From assembly GCA_947626265.1 (NCBI GenBank), contig CANQRM010000006.1:62001-126000 (forward strand): a stretch of DNA of 64,000 bases, read 5' to 3'. A model generated the notes under the pieces. That model searched no databases and was not told the DNA's origin. It was given only the letters and a program-made list of their open reading frames with translations. Both the position numbers and the translations under genes were made by a program. The DNA is from an uncultured Oscillospiraceae bacterium. GTDB taxonomy: Bacteria > Bacillota > Clostridia > Oscillospirales > Oscillospiraceae. Shown in pieces: positions 21,117 through 30,600 of this stretch; position 1 is the stretch's first letter, and each line of letters opens with the position of its first letter.

Positions 21117-24059
21117 ATGGCACAGAAGAAGACTTCCACGGGCCGCACGGCGGCGAAAAAGCCGACCGCATCGTCCCGCAGCGGAGGAACGAAGAAGAAA
21201 ACTGCATCCACCGCCGGCCGCAAGACCACCGGCGGCAGCCGCGGCTCCGCCGCCAAAAAGGCCCCGGCCAAGTCCGGGTCCCGTTCCGCGGCTTCATCCC
21301 GGAGCACATCCGCCCGGACCAATACCGCCGCCCGCAGCGGCGGCAGCCGTGCCGCGGCGCCCCGCTATGAGCGGCCCATGGCCCGGCAGATCGGCGCGGT
21401 GGCGCTGCTGTTCGTGGGGCTCATCGCGGTCATCGCCTACTTCCCGGTGGACGGCTGGCTCATCGGCGCGGTGAGAAAGCTCTTTTTCGGCCTGTCCGGC
21501 TGGGGCTTTTACCTGTGGCCGGTGTGCATCCTCTGGGCCGCCGGCATCCTGGGCTTCCATCAGGACAAGCCCGCGGCGGTCAGGGTCACCTGCGTGCTCT
21601 GCCTGCCCCTGGTGTTCGGCGCGTTCATCCACGCGCTGCTGTGCGCCCGGGAGGGCGTGTTCGTCTCCGGCATGGGCTACGGATTGCAGCTTCTCTGGCG
21701 GCTGGGCCAGGACGTGACGGAGCACTGCGGCGGCGTCATCGGCGGCACCGTGGGCATCGCCTTAAAGACCTCCATCGGCCTCATCGGCAGCTTCATCGTG
21801 CTGGTGGTGGCGTTTTTGCTGCTGCTCCTGCGGGGGCTGGACCTGTCCGCGGCGGAGATCGTGGACCAGCTGCAGAACCGGGAGAAGCCGGACGACGATT
21901 ATGCCCTGGACCCAGATGAATACGACGACGATGACGACTATCCCTTCAGCTATGAACCGGAGCCCAGGGTAAAGGACGAGGACGTGCTCTTCCCCATGGA
22001 CGGCGGCAAGCGCTACCGGGTCATCGAGCCGCCCCCTGTCAACATGCCCGCGCCCAAAAAGGCGGCGGAGCCCGCCCCCAAAAAGCCCCGGCGCAATTTC
22101 TACGACCAGAGCAGGGAGGCGGACAAGGAGCAGCTGTTCGCGGACTTTGACGTGGACCCGGACGCCCTGGCCAAGGTGAACGCCGCCCTGGCCGCCAAGA
22201 CGGCGAAGCAGAAGGCGGACAAGTCCGCCGCCCTGCGCTCCGAGGCCAAGAAGAAGGCCGCCGGTCCCACGGAGGACGTAAAGCCCCTCACCGTGGAGGA
22301 GGCCGCGGACATCGCCGGGGTGGAGATACACTCCGGGGACATGGACAGCGCCGCCGCCCCCGGCAAGCCGGAAAAGCTGAAGATAGACAAGGACGCTGAG
22401 GCCGCGGCTGTGGCCCGGGAGATAGCGGCCGACGCCGCCGAGGACAAGCCCGAGTACGTCTTCCCTCCGGTGGACCTTCTCAACGCCAGCGGCGACGAGC
22501 GCTACGACGCGGACGACGCCGACGGCATGGAGGAGCAGCTGGAGAGCGCCGTGCGCTCCTTCGGCGTGGGCGCCAGCGTGGTGGGCGCGGTCCACGGCCC
22601 CACCATCACCCGCTACGAACTGAAACTGGACCAGGGCGTGAAGCTCAACAAAATAACCAACCTGGCCGGGGACATCGCTTTGAGCCTCGGCGTAAAGAGC
22701 GTGCGCATCGCCCCCGTGCCCGACAAGATATCCACCGTGGGCGTGGAGGTGCCCAACAAGAGCGTGCGCACCGTGTGGCTGGGCGACCTGGTGGACTCTC
22801 CCGTGTTCAGAGAGTCGAAAAACAAGCTCACCGTAGCCCTGGGCCGGGACATCGGCGGCAACGTGGTGGTCTCGAACATCGCCAAGATGCCCCACCTTCT
22901 CATCGCCGGCACCACCGGCTCCGGCAAGAGCGTGTGCGTCAATTCCATGATACTGAGCCTGCTCTACAAATCCACCCCCGACGAGGTCCGCATGATCATG
23001 ATAGACCCCAAGATGGTGGAATTCGTGGTCTACAACGGCATGCCCCACCTGTACGTCCCCGTGGTCACCGACGCGAAAAAGGCGGCGGGGGCCCTGCAGT
23101 GGGCGGTGGTGGAGATGCTAAAGCGCTACCGCCTGTTCTCCGAGACCGGCGTGCGGGAGCTCCAGGGCTACAACGCCCTCATGAAGGAGCGGGGCGAGCA
23201 GACCCTGCCCCAGGTGGTCATCTTCATCGACGAGCTGGCGGACCTGATGATGGTAGCCTCCAAGGAGGTGGAGGAGGCCATATGCCGGGTGGCCCAAATG
23301 GGCCGCGCCGCAGGCATGCACCTGGTCATCGCCACCCAGAGCCCCCGTGCCGACGTCATCACCGGCCTCATGAAGGCCAATATCCCCAGCCGCATCGCCC
23401 TGTCCGTGTCCGGCCCCTTGGAGAGCCGCATCATCCTGGACCAGCAGGGCGCGGAAAAGCTCCTGGGAAACGGCGACATGCTCTACTCCCCCATCGGCAG
23501 CAAGCCGGTGCGCCTGCAGGGCGCCTTCGTCACCGACGAGGAGCGGGAGGAGATCATCAACTTCGTGAAAAAAGAGGCCGAGGCGGAGTACTCCGACGAG
23601 ATCCTGGCGGAGATCGAAAAGGCCGCCGCGGACAAGGACCAAAAGAACGCCCCCACCGAGGAGGAAGCCTCCGACAAGAGCGACTATGACGAGCTTTTGC
23701 CCCAGGCGGTGGACGTGATATTCGAGACAAAGCAGGCCTCCGTATCCATGCTCCAGCGGCGGCTGAAGCTGGGCTATTCCCGGGCCGCCCGGCTCATCGA
23801 CCAGCTGGAGGAGGTGGGCGTGGTGGGTCCCTACGAGGGCTCCAAGCCCCGGCAGATCGTCATCACCAAGCAGCAATGGCAGGAGATGCAGTACGCCCAC
23901 GGCACCGCGCCGGTGGACACCATCGCCCGGGAGTTCGCCGAGGTATCCGAGAGCGACGAGTTCGCCCCCACCGCGGAGGAGGAGCCGGAGGAAAAGCTCA
24001 TGGACGGGCCCGACAACGCCGGTGACGAGGGCGATGACGGGGAGGACGACCTGCTGTGA
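21117..24059 (+). CDS. ftsK: DNA translocase FtsK/SpoIIIE
   Basis: The 980-aa motor moves DNA through the division or sporulation septum. Residues 1-85 are a low-complexity Lys/Ala/Ser/Thr tail, unusually basic for the family. Four or more membrane helices follow (about 92-240), then an acidic linker (about 245-480). The motor has Walker A LLIAGTTGSGKSV (about 593-605) and Walker B IFIDELADL (about 700). The C-terminal gamma winged-helix domain (about 860-935) contains RRLKLGYSRAARLIDQLE. The last 40 residues are acidic. The gene starts 17 bp after uppP and overlaps mrnC. Confidence 0.95.
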   Translation: MAQKKTSTGRTAAKKPTASSRSGGTKKKTASTAGRKTTGGSRGSAAKKAPAKSGSRSAASSRSTSARTNTAARSGGSRAAAPRYERPMARQIGAVALLFVGLIAVIAYFPVDGWLIGAVRKLFFGLSGWGFYLWPVCILWAAGILGFHQDKPAAVRVTCVLCLPLVFGAFIHALLCAREGVFVSGMGYGLQLLWRLGQDVTEHCGGVIGGTVGIALKTSIGLIGSFIVLVVAFLLLLLRGLDLSAAEIVDQLQNREKPDDDYALDPDEYDDDDDYPFSYEPEPRVKDEDVLFPMDGGKRYRVIEPPPVNMPAPKKAAEPAPKKPRRNFYDQSREADKEQLFADFDVDPDALAKVNAALAAKTAKQKADKSAALRSEAKKKAAGPTEDVKPLTVEEAADIAGVEIHSGDMDSAAAPGKPEKLKIDKDAEAAAVAREIAADAAEDKPEYVFPPVDLLNASGDERYDADDADGMEEQLESAVRSFGVGASVVGAVHGPTITRYELKLDQGVKLNKITNLAGDIALSLGVKSVRIAPVPDKISTVGVEVPNKSVRTVWLGDLVDSPVFRESKNKLTVALGRDIGGNVVVSNIAKMPHLLIAGTTGSGKSVCVNSMILSLLYKSTPDEVRMIMIDPKMVEFVVYNGMPHLYVPVVTDAKKAAGALQWAVVEMLKRYRLFSETGVRELQGYNALMKERGEQTLPQVVIFIDELADLMMVASKEVEEAICRVAQMGRAAGMHLVIATQSPRADVITGLMKANIPSRIALSVSGPLESRIILDQQGAEKLLGNGDMLYSPIGSKPVRLQGAFVTDEEREEIINFVKKEAEAEYSDEILAEIEKAAADKDQKNAPTEEEASDKSDYDELLPQAVDVIFETKQASVSMLQRRLKLGYSRAARLIDQLEEVGVVGPYEGSKPRQIVITKQQWQEMQYAHGTAPVDTIAREFAEVSESDEFAPTAEEEPEEKLMDGPDNAGDEGDDGEDDLL

Positions 24060-24466
24060 CGGACGTGTTCGCGCCCTTGGACGAGGGCACATTGCAGGAG
24101 CTCGGCCCCCTGGAGCTTGCTCATGTGGGCGACGGGGTCTATGAGCTTCTGGTGCGCACCCATCTGGCCCGCCAAGGGGGCGGGAAGGTGGGCGACAAGC
24201 ACCGGGCGGCAGTGGCCTATGTCTCCGCCCCGGCCCAGGCCGCCGCGGCGGAGCGGCTGCAAAGCGTCCTCACCGAAGAGGAACAGCACATATTCCACCG
24301 GGGCCGGAACGCCCATGTCCACGGCTGCCCCGCCGGATGCACCCCCGCCCAGTACCACGCCGCCACGGCGTTGGAAGCCCTGTTCGGCTGGCTGTGGCTG
24401 TCGGGCCGGCAGGACCGGGCGGGCGAGCTCTTCGAGCGCATATTGGAGGAAGACCATGCCTCTTGA
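24056..24466 (+). CDS. mrnC: Mini-ribonuclease III
   Basis: The 136-aa protein is a dimeric RNase III catalytic domain without the double-stranded RNA-binding domain. ELAHVGDGVYELLVR is the family signature carrying the metal-binding acidic residues. HGCPAGCTPAQYHAATALEALFGWL is the second motif. In Bacillus the enzyme trims 23S rRNA precursors. It starts at GTG 24056, overlapping the ftsK stop by 4 nt, and overlaps rqcH, so the three genes are coupled. Confidence 0.88.
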   Translation: MTDVFAPLDEGTLQELGPLELAHVGDGVYELLVRTHLARQGGGKVGDKHRAAVAYVSAPAQAAAAERLQSVLTEEEQHIFHRGRNAHVHGCPAGCTPAQYHAATALEALFGWLWLSGRQDRAGELFERILEEDHAS

Positions 24467-26042
24467 CGCTGTATTCATAACGGAACTGGGTCGGGAGCTT
24501 GACCAGACGCTCACCGGTATGAAGATCGACCGTGTCCACCAGCCGGAAAAGGACACGGTCGTGCTGGCTCTGCGGGGAAACGGGGGCGGCGCGCGGCTTC
24601 TCATATGCTTCGGCTCCGGCTCCGCCCGGATATGCCTCACCCGGGCGGAGTATGAAAACCCCGCCCAACCGCCCATGTTCTGCATGCTTCTGCGGAAATA
24701 CCTCTTAGGCGCCCGCGTCACGGCGGTGACTCAGCCGGAGAAAGAGCGGATGCTCCTTCTGGAACTGGCCGCCTTCGACGAGATGGGCCAGGCCGTGGGC
24801 CGCACCCTGGCGGTAGAGCTCTTAGGCCGGAACGCCAACCTCATTTTGGTGGATGGCGACGGGCGCATCCTGGACGCCGCCCGGCGGATAGATGAGGAGA
24901 TGAGCCCCCTGCGGCAGCTGATGCCGGGGCTTAAATACCGCCTGCCTCCCAAGCCCGAGCCGGGGAAATTCTCCGGTCTCTCCCCCCTCATCCGCCGGGA
25001 GATGGAGTGGCGGGGCCTGCCCGCAGAGATCGAGAGTTTGGACGGGTTGGAGCGCACCCCCACCATGCTGGTGGAGGACGGCGCGGCAAAGGACTTCACG
25101 TTCCTTCCCATATTGCAGTACGGCCCCCGGGTGGAGAGCGTCTCCTATCCCGGCTGGTCCGCCCTTTTGGAGGCTTTCTACGCCGAGAAGGACCGGGTCG
25201 AGCACCTGAAGAGCCGGGCCCGGAGCCTCACCAAGCTGGTCCGGGGCGCCAAGAACCGGGCGGAGAAGAAGCTGGCCCTGCGGACCCAGGAACTGGCCGC
25301 CACCGCCGATCGGGAGACGGACAAGCGCCGGGCGGACCTGATCACCGCGAACATCTGGCGGATGAAGCCCGGGATGGCCAGCGTCACCCTGGAGGATTTC
25401 TACGAGCCGGACAGCCCTGAGGTGACCATCCCCCTGGACGCCCGCAAGTCCCCCCAGCAGAACGCGGCCCAGTATTATAAACAGTACACCAAGAAGAAGA
25501 CCGCCCGGGAGCACCTGACCGCCCTTATACAGGAGAACCAGGTGGAGGCGGAATATCTGGCCTCTATTGCCGCGGAGCTGGACCGGGCCCAGAGCCAGGC
25601 GGACCTGGACAGCATCCGCCAGGAGCTGGTCCAGGCGGGCTACGTCCGGGAGGCGAAAAGCAAGGGCAAGCGCCGGGAAAAGCCCGCCCAGCCCATGCGG
25701 TTTACCACGAGCGCGGGCCTGGAGGTACTGGTGGGGCGCAACAACCTGCAAAACGACGAACTGACGCTGCGCACCGCCCGGCGGACGGACCTTTGGCTGC
25801 ATGTGCAGAAGCTCCACGGCTCCCACGTCATCCTCCGTTGCGAGGGCAATGAGCCCGACGAGCGGAGCGTATACGAGGCTGCCTGCCTCGCGGCCTTCTA
25901 TTCCGAGGGGGGCCAGGCGGGGCGGGTGGCGGTGGACGTCACCCAGGCCCGATGCGTGAAAAAGCCCAGGGGCGCCCGCCCCGGCATGGTGATCTACACT
26001 GACCAGCGCACCGTCATGGCGGAGCCCAAAAAGGAGATATGA
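24456..26042 (+). CDS. rqcH: NFACT-family ribosome quality-control protein RqcH
   Basis: The 528-aa protein has an NFACT-N domain at the start, a central coiled-coil part (about residues 250-430) and an NFACT-R domain at the end, with VGRNNLQNDELT, DLWLHVQKLHGSHVIL and ARPGMV. RqcH binds split 50S subunits with stalled chains and recruits tRNA-Ala to add C-terminal alanine tails; related proteins were called fibronectin-binding proteins. ATG 24456 follows a GGAGGA site. The frame open from 24117 runs through mrnC and was rejected. Confidence 0.92.
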   Translation: MPLDAVFITELGRELDQTLTGMKIDRVHQPEKDTVVLALRGNGGGARLLICFGSGSARICLTRAEYENPAQPPMFCMLLRKYLLGARVTAVTQPEKERMLLLELAAFDEMGQAVGRTLAVELLGRNANLILVDGDGRILDAARRIDEEMSPLRQLMPGLKYRLPPKPEPGKFSGLSPLIRREMEWRGLPAEIESLDGLERTPTMLVEDGAAKDFTFLPILQYGPRVESVSYPGWSALLEAFYAEKDRVEHLKSRARSLTKLVRGAKNRAEKKLALRTQELAATADRETDKRRADLITANIWRMKPGMASVTLEDFYEPDSPEVTIPLDARKSPQQNAAQYYKQYTKKKTAREHLTALIQENQVEAEYLASIAAELDRAQSQADLDSIRQELVQAGYVREAKSKGKRREKPAQPMRFTTSAGLEVLVGRNNLQNDELTLRTARRTDLWLHVQKLHGSHVILRCEGNEPDERSVYEAACLAAFYSEGGQAGRVAVDVTQARCVKKPRGARPGMVIYTDQRTVMAEPKKEI

Positions 26043-26070
26043 AAAAGCACCCCGACCGGGGTGCTTTTTT
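26042..26070. terminator. bidirectional terminator
   Basis: AAAAAGCACCCC and GGGGTGCTTTTTT form a stem that closes both rqcH and the convergent SLH-like gene. Confidence 0.9.
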
Positions 26071-26071
26071 G

Positions 26072-27223
26072 TTACTTCCCTGTAATCAATCGGATGGCGC
26101 CGGCCAGCAGGTCCGCCGCGCCGGCCCTTGTGAGGACCGCCTCCACGTCCTGCCGGTCACGGACCATGACACCGCAGGCGGTGAGGTTGGCCACGGCCTG
26201 GGCCCAGTCGGCCCCGGCGTTGTCCTCGCCCACATAGGCCGCCGCGCTGACCACGTTGGTCACGCCCAGGACCGCGTTCAATGTCACGCAGGCCTCCCCC
26301 ACGGTGACGGCCCCGGCGGGGTCAAAGCTGGCGCCCATGCCCTCCCCCTGGCCGGAAATATAGCCGTTCATGAGGGCGGTGGCCACGTAGGGCTTCAGCC
26401 ACGGGCCGATGGCGCCGTCGTCCATAAAGCCGGTGGAGGTGACACCCTTCAAGATGTCACAGTCCGCCGCGGCCATGCACATGGACAAAAACTCGCCCCG
26501 GCTCAGCTCCACATCCGGGCTGAACACGTAGCTTTCGCCCACCTTCTCGCCGGTGAACACCCCGTTCTCCGCCAGGACCAGGGCGGCGTACTCGCTGCCG
26601 CTGCCGGCGAGGTCGGAGTAGGTGACCTTGGTCTTCTGCTTGATGAGCTTGATGATGACCGTGCCCTCCTGGGAGGCGTTGCCGAAGCTGTCCACGGCCC
26701 GGAAACCGAAGTAGTCCTTGCCCCGCTTGCCCTCCTTGGGGGTGTAGACGAAGTAGCCCTCCGGGGAGATGTCCACGGCGCCCTTCATGGGCTGGGTGCA
26801 GACTTCAAAGGTCACGGCGTCCCCGTCCGGGTCATGGGCGGTGAGCTGGCCGCCCACGGACACGCCCCGGTAGGTCTCGATCTGCTGATTCTCCACCACG
26901 GGGGCGGTGTTGGCGGCGTTGGGCTCGGTAGCGCCCCCGCCCACGGAAAGGATATTCTGCTCCGGCACATAGGCCGCCGCGCTGGGACTGGGCGAGGCGT
27001 TGGCATCCGGCGTGGCCGTGGGCTCCGCCGAGGCGTTGGCATCCGGCGTGACCTCGGTCCCGCCGCCGGCGGACGCGGCCCGGCTCACGTTGGGCGTGGA
27101 CGAGGGGGCCAGGGTGCCTACAGGGTAGGCGGCCTCATCCCGGAGAGGGCCCGCGGCGAAGGCCGGGGCCGCGCCCAGGACCAGGAGGATAACCAGGACC
27201 CATGCGATAGCTGTTCGTTTCAT
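26072..27223 (-). CDS. secreted protein with Ig/cadherin-like and SLH-like domains
   Basis: The 383-aa protein has a signal peptide (residues 1-24) and a Thr/Ser/Pro/Ala-rich linker with near repeats of PDANASAEPT. Residues about 110-195 form a cadherin-type Ig domain (GVSVGGQLTAHDPDGDAVTFEV, with GYFVYTP following). A C-terminal region (about 200-383) looks like three degenerate S-layer homology modules, with SRGEFLSMCMAA and AVANLTACGVM segments. It is likely held at the wall by the SLH modules. GGAGG sits 8 nt before ATG 27223. Confidence 0.8.
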   Translation of the reverse strand: MKRTAIAWVLVILLVLGAAPAFAAGPLRDEAAYPVGTLAPSSTPNVSRAASAGGGTEVTPDANASAEPTATPDANASPSPSAAAYVPEQNILSVGGGATEPNAANTAPVVENQQIETYRGVSVGGQLTAHDPDGDAVTFEVCTQPMKGAVDISPEGYFVYTPKEGKRGKDYFGFRAVDSFGNASQEGTVIIKLIKQKTKVTYSDLAGSGSEYAALVLAENGVFTGEKVGESYVFSPDVELSRGEFLSMCMAAADCDILKGVTSTGFMDDGAIGPWLKPYVATALMNGYISGQGEGMGASFDPAGAVTVGEACVTLNAVLGVTNVVSAAAYVGEDNAGADWAQAVANLTACGVMVRDRQDVEAVLTRAGAADLLAGAIRLITGK

Positions 27224-27395
27224 GTAACGACCTCCATGTGATGATGTACCCTTATTCTGTACGGGACGGGAGTGAAATATTCCCAGCCCGGCGGCATCGG
27301 GGCAGGCTTGCGCACTTTGGTAAATCATACACGGGGAGGTGGACAGATATTCCTTTTTCCGGCGGTCGCGGCCCCTCCCGGGCCGGAAAAATCAC

Positions 27396-27423
27396 TTGAC
27401 AATCGGCCGTGACGTGCTATAAT
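27396..27423 (+). promoter_or_regulatory. promoter of tRNA-Leu
   Basis: TTGACA (27396-27401), 16 bp and TATAAT (27418-27423) lie 13 bp upstream of the tRNA. Confidence 0.9.
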
Positions 27424-27436
27424 TATCAAGCGTCAT

Positions 27437-27523
27437 GCGGGGTTGCTGGAATTGGCAGACAGGCAGGCTTGAGGTGCCTGTGTTCATCTGGACGTGTGGG
27501 TTCAAGTCCCATACCCCGCACCA
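27437..27523 (+). tRNA. tRNA-Leu (anticodon GAG)
   Basis: A complete class II tRNA of 87 nt including an encoded CCA. The acceptor arms GCGGGGT and ACCCCGC pair, the anticodon stem CAGGC/GCCTG encloses loop TTGAGGT (anticodon GAG, reading CUC and CUU), the long variable arm follows, and the T-arm has GTGGGTTCAAGTCCCAT. Confidence 0.95.
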
Positions 27524-27562
27524 AAGACCGGAGAGCAGCAAATGCTGCTCTCCGGTCTTTTT
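27524..27562 (+). terminator. terminator of tRNA-Leu
   Basis: AAAGACCGGAGAGCAGCA pairs with TGCTGCTCTCCGGTCTTT and is followed by TTATT. Confidence 0.9.
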
Positions 27563-27574
27563 ATTATCAGATAA

Positions 27575-27607
27575 CGAAAAACACCCCACACAGCGGGGTG
27601 TTTTTCG
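27575..27607 (-). terminator. terminator of the 2125-aa surface protein gene
   Basis: CGAAAAACACCCC pairs with GGGGTGTTTTTCG around a short loop, giving a T-run on the minus strand. Confidence 0.85.
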
Positions 27608-27620
27608 TTTCTTTCATTTC

Positions 27621-30600
27621 TTATCCCTTGTGGCTCAGACCGTCGGACCAGAGGCCCCTGGCGGCGCTGTAGCTGCCCCAGCCCTCGTTCCAGGTGCACT
27701 TGCCGGATTCGCCGGACTTGGTGCTGAACCAGCCCGTGCCCACCGCGGCGTTATAGGTCCACTGGAAGCCCGTGAGCATCTTGCCGATCTCGCCCTTGGT
27801 GTTGGTGGGCTGCAGGAGGTACCAGCCGTACCCGCCATGCAGGTCGTCCAGGTACTGGAACCCGGTCAGCATCTTCCCGTCCGCACCCACGTAGTACCAG
27901 TTATTGTCCCAGGCGGACGCGCCGTCGATCTTGCCCACCCAGTAATTGGCCACCAGCTTGTTGTTCTTGTAGAAGTACCACGCGCCGGTGGTCCTGTCAT
28001 AGCTCCAGCCCGTGCCGGAAGCGGGCGCGGGATGGGTATCCGAGGGCTCATCCCCGGGCGTCGGGGTGGGCGTGGGTGTCGGGGTGGGCGTGGGCGTGGG
28101 GTCCGGCCAGGGCAGGCCGCCGCCGCTGCTGCCGCCGCTGCTGCCGCTGCCGCTGCTGCCGCTGCCGCTGCTGCCGCTGCCGCTGCCGCTGCCGGGCGTA
28201 TACTCCTCGACCTTCTTTTCGGACACGCCGAAGGCGTAGACGGAGAACTGATTGGCCCGGATGACGAGGACGCCGTCCTCCAGGTAATAGCACTCATAGC
28301 CCGCGTTGGCCCCCACGGCGGCGCTCACTCTTTCCATGCGCTCCGCCGCGCCGTTATGATAGCGGTACACGAATACGTGCTCTTCCTTCGCCTCGAAACC
28401 GGCCAGCTCCGTCTGCATCGCCCCGGAGATGGGGAAGCGCAGGGTGAGAAGACCGGGGGTCTGGGTGACGGGCTCTTTGTCGTAGTCCGTTCTGCTGCCC
28501 GTGGCGTCGTAGGTGGAGGTCTCCTTCGTGATGGTCACGTCCACATAGTCGGCATCGTCCCCGCCGGCGCCCAGCTCCTTATCGATCATCTGCCCGATGG
28601 CTTTCACGGCGGCCGCCTCTGCCGGGTCTTCTGTGTCCTTAGCGACCTTATCCGACTTCAGCGTGATATCGATGGACGTGACGGAGCCGTCGCTGCCGGC
28701 GGTGGCGGTCTGCTTCTCTTTGTCGGAGATGGCGGCGGTCAGATCGTCCACCGCGGGGAGGCGGTCGCCCTCCATGGACGTGGACACCAGCGCCTCGTTG
28801 AAGGCGAACGTCTGCTCACCCTCCACGTGGCTCACCGTCAGTTTGTCCGTCATGGTGAGCTCTACTATTCCCTCATATTCATATACGATCGTCACGTTAT
28901 ACATGCCGTAGGGCAGGTCGGGGAACGTCACCTGGCCGTCTTTCGTCGTCTTGGACACGGTCTTGGCGCCGCTTTCGGTCACGGCCGTGACGGTCACCGT
29001 CGCGCCGTTGATGAGGTTGCCGCCGCTGTCCTTGACGGTGATGGTCATATCGCCCAGCTGGTTGACCCTGCCGCCGTTCTCGGCGGCGGTCACCTCGCCC
29101 TTCACGGTCACATGGCCCTTGGTGGCGCTGATATCGCCGTTCCCGGCCACATTCAATGTCGCGCCGTCGTATCCGCCGGTGACGGTGACATTCCCGCCGC
29201 CGACATCATAGGTGATGCTCTCGTTGGGGCCGAGGCGCAGGCCGTCGACCGGGGGCTCGACGACCTTGGAAACCTTCCCCACCATATCGACCGAGCCGTC
29301 CTGATGGATCGTGACGGTAGCGCTCTCAGAGCCAGTGTTCGTAAAGGACTTGCCGTCTATGAACGTGTAATTTTTGGGTGGGTCTTTTTCCAGCGTCACG
29401 ACGATGCTGCCGTCTTTGGTCACTTCGATGATATCTTCATTCCCGGCGTTGACGGTCGTCGCGCCCACACGCAGGCCGTTGTTCCCGCTGTCGCCAAACA
29501 CGACCGTCGCGCCGCCTTCCGGCTTCGGGGTGATCGTCACGTCGCCTCTCATATCCATGACCACTTCCACGCCGCCGGCGCTCACGCCGTACACGGTCAC
29601 GTAGTCGTGCACCGTCAGGGAGCCGGTGATGTCGAACCCGGCGCCGGTCACGTTGACGGGGCTTTCGCTGCTGAGGGTCACGTTTTTTTCGATCTTCTGC
29701 TGCTCGTCCAGCACCACGTTCCGCCGCACGGTGATCGTCCCGCCGTCCGCATTGGCATTGGCCTTTGCGATGGCGTCCTCAAGGGTGAGGAAGTACTCGC
29801 CGTCCATCTCCGCCTCGGCGTCCTGGATGACGATGGGGCCGACCCTGGCGGGCTCCGTGCTCTTATAGTTCTCGCCGCCATCCACCTTGTACCAGACATA
29901 GTACGTCCCGGCGGCCTTGCCGGTGACATCGGCGATCTGGTCCGTCCACTCGGCGTTGGCGGCCGGCGCGGCGGCGGTATTCGTCACCGTGTACATCATC
30001 GTGCCGTGTTCGGCGCTGCCCGCCGTCTTCACCAGCGTCTGGTCTATATCCTGATAGAACAACAGGTCCTCCGCGGCCACAGGCGGGGTCACCGTACCCA
30101 CATCGCCCTTTCCGATGGTGACGGCGATGCACTGGGGGTCGACGCTGTCGTAGTTGTCGTTGCCCACCACCTTGTACCAGACGTAGTATGTCCCGGCGTC
30201 TGTGCCGACGATCTCGGCGGCGATCTCCGCACCGGTGACCCACCCCTCCTGGGGCTCGGTCCCGTCGGCATTGCCCAGGGCGTAATACATCGTGCCGTGT
30301 TCGGCGGAGCCCGCCGTCACCAGCGCCTGGTCGGTGTCGGCTTTATAGGTCAGGCCCGTCACAGGCTTGGGCGGGGTCGCGTCCGCCAGGGCCGGGACGA
30401 TGGTGACGGTGATATACTCATCCGATATCTCGGAGTCCCGCCAGTTGAAGTTGCCCTTCGCCATCCACCAGATGTAATAGGTCCCCGCATTCAGCGCCGT
30501 GGGAACGTCGCCGCTGAAATCGGAGGGCTCCGGCGGCGTCCCGGGGTCGGACTGCTTCACCGCGTAAGCTATCCAGCCGCCGGGGGCGGCCTCGCCGGGG

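Noticed and set aside
28047-28200. CRISPR-like short repeats near the surface protein linkers
   Set aside because: The repeats are in-frame coding Gly/Ser and Thr-Pro units with no spacers and no cas genes nearby.
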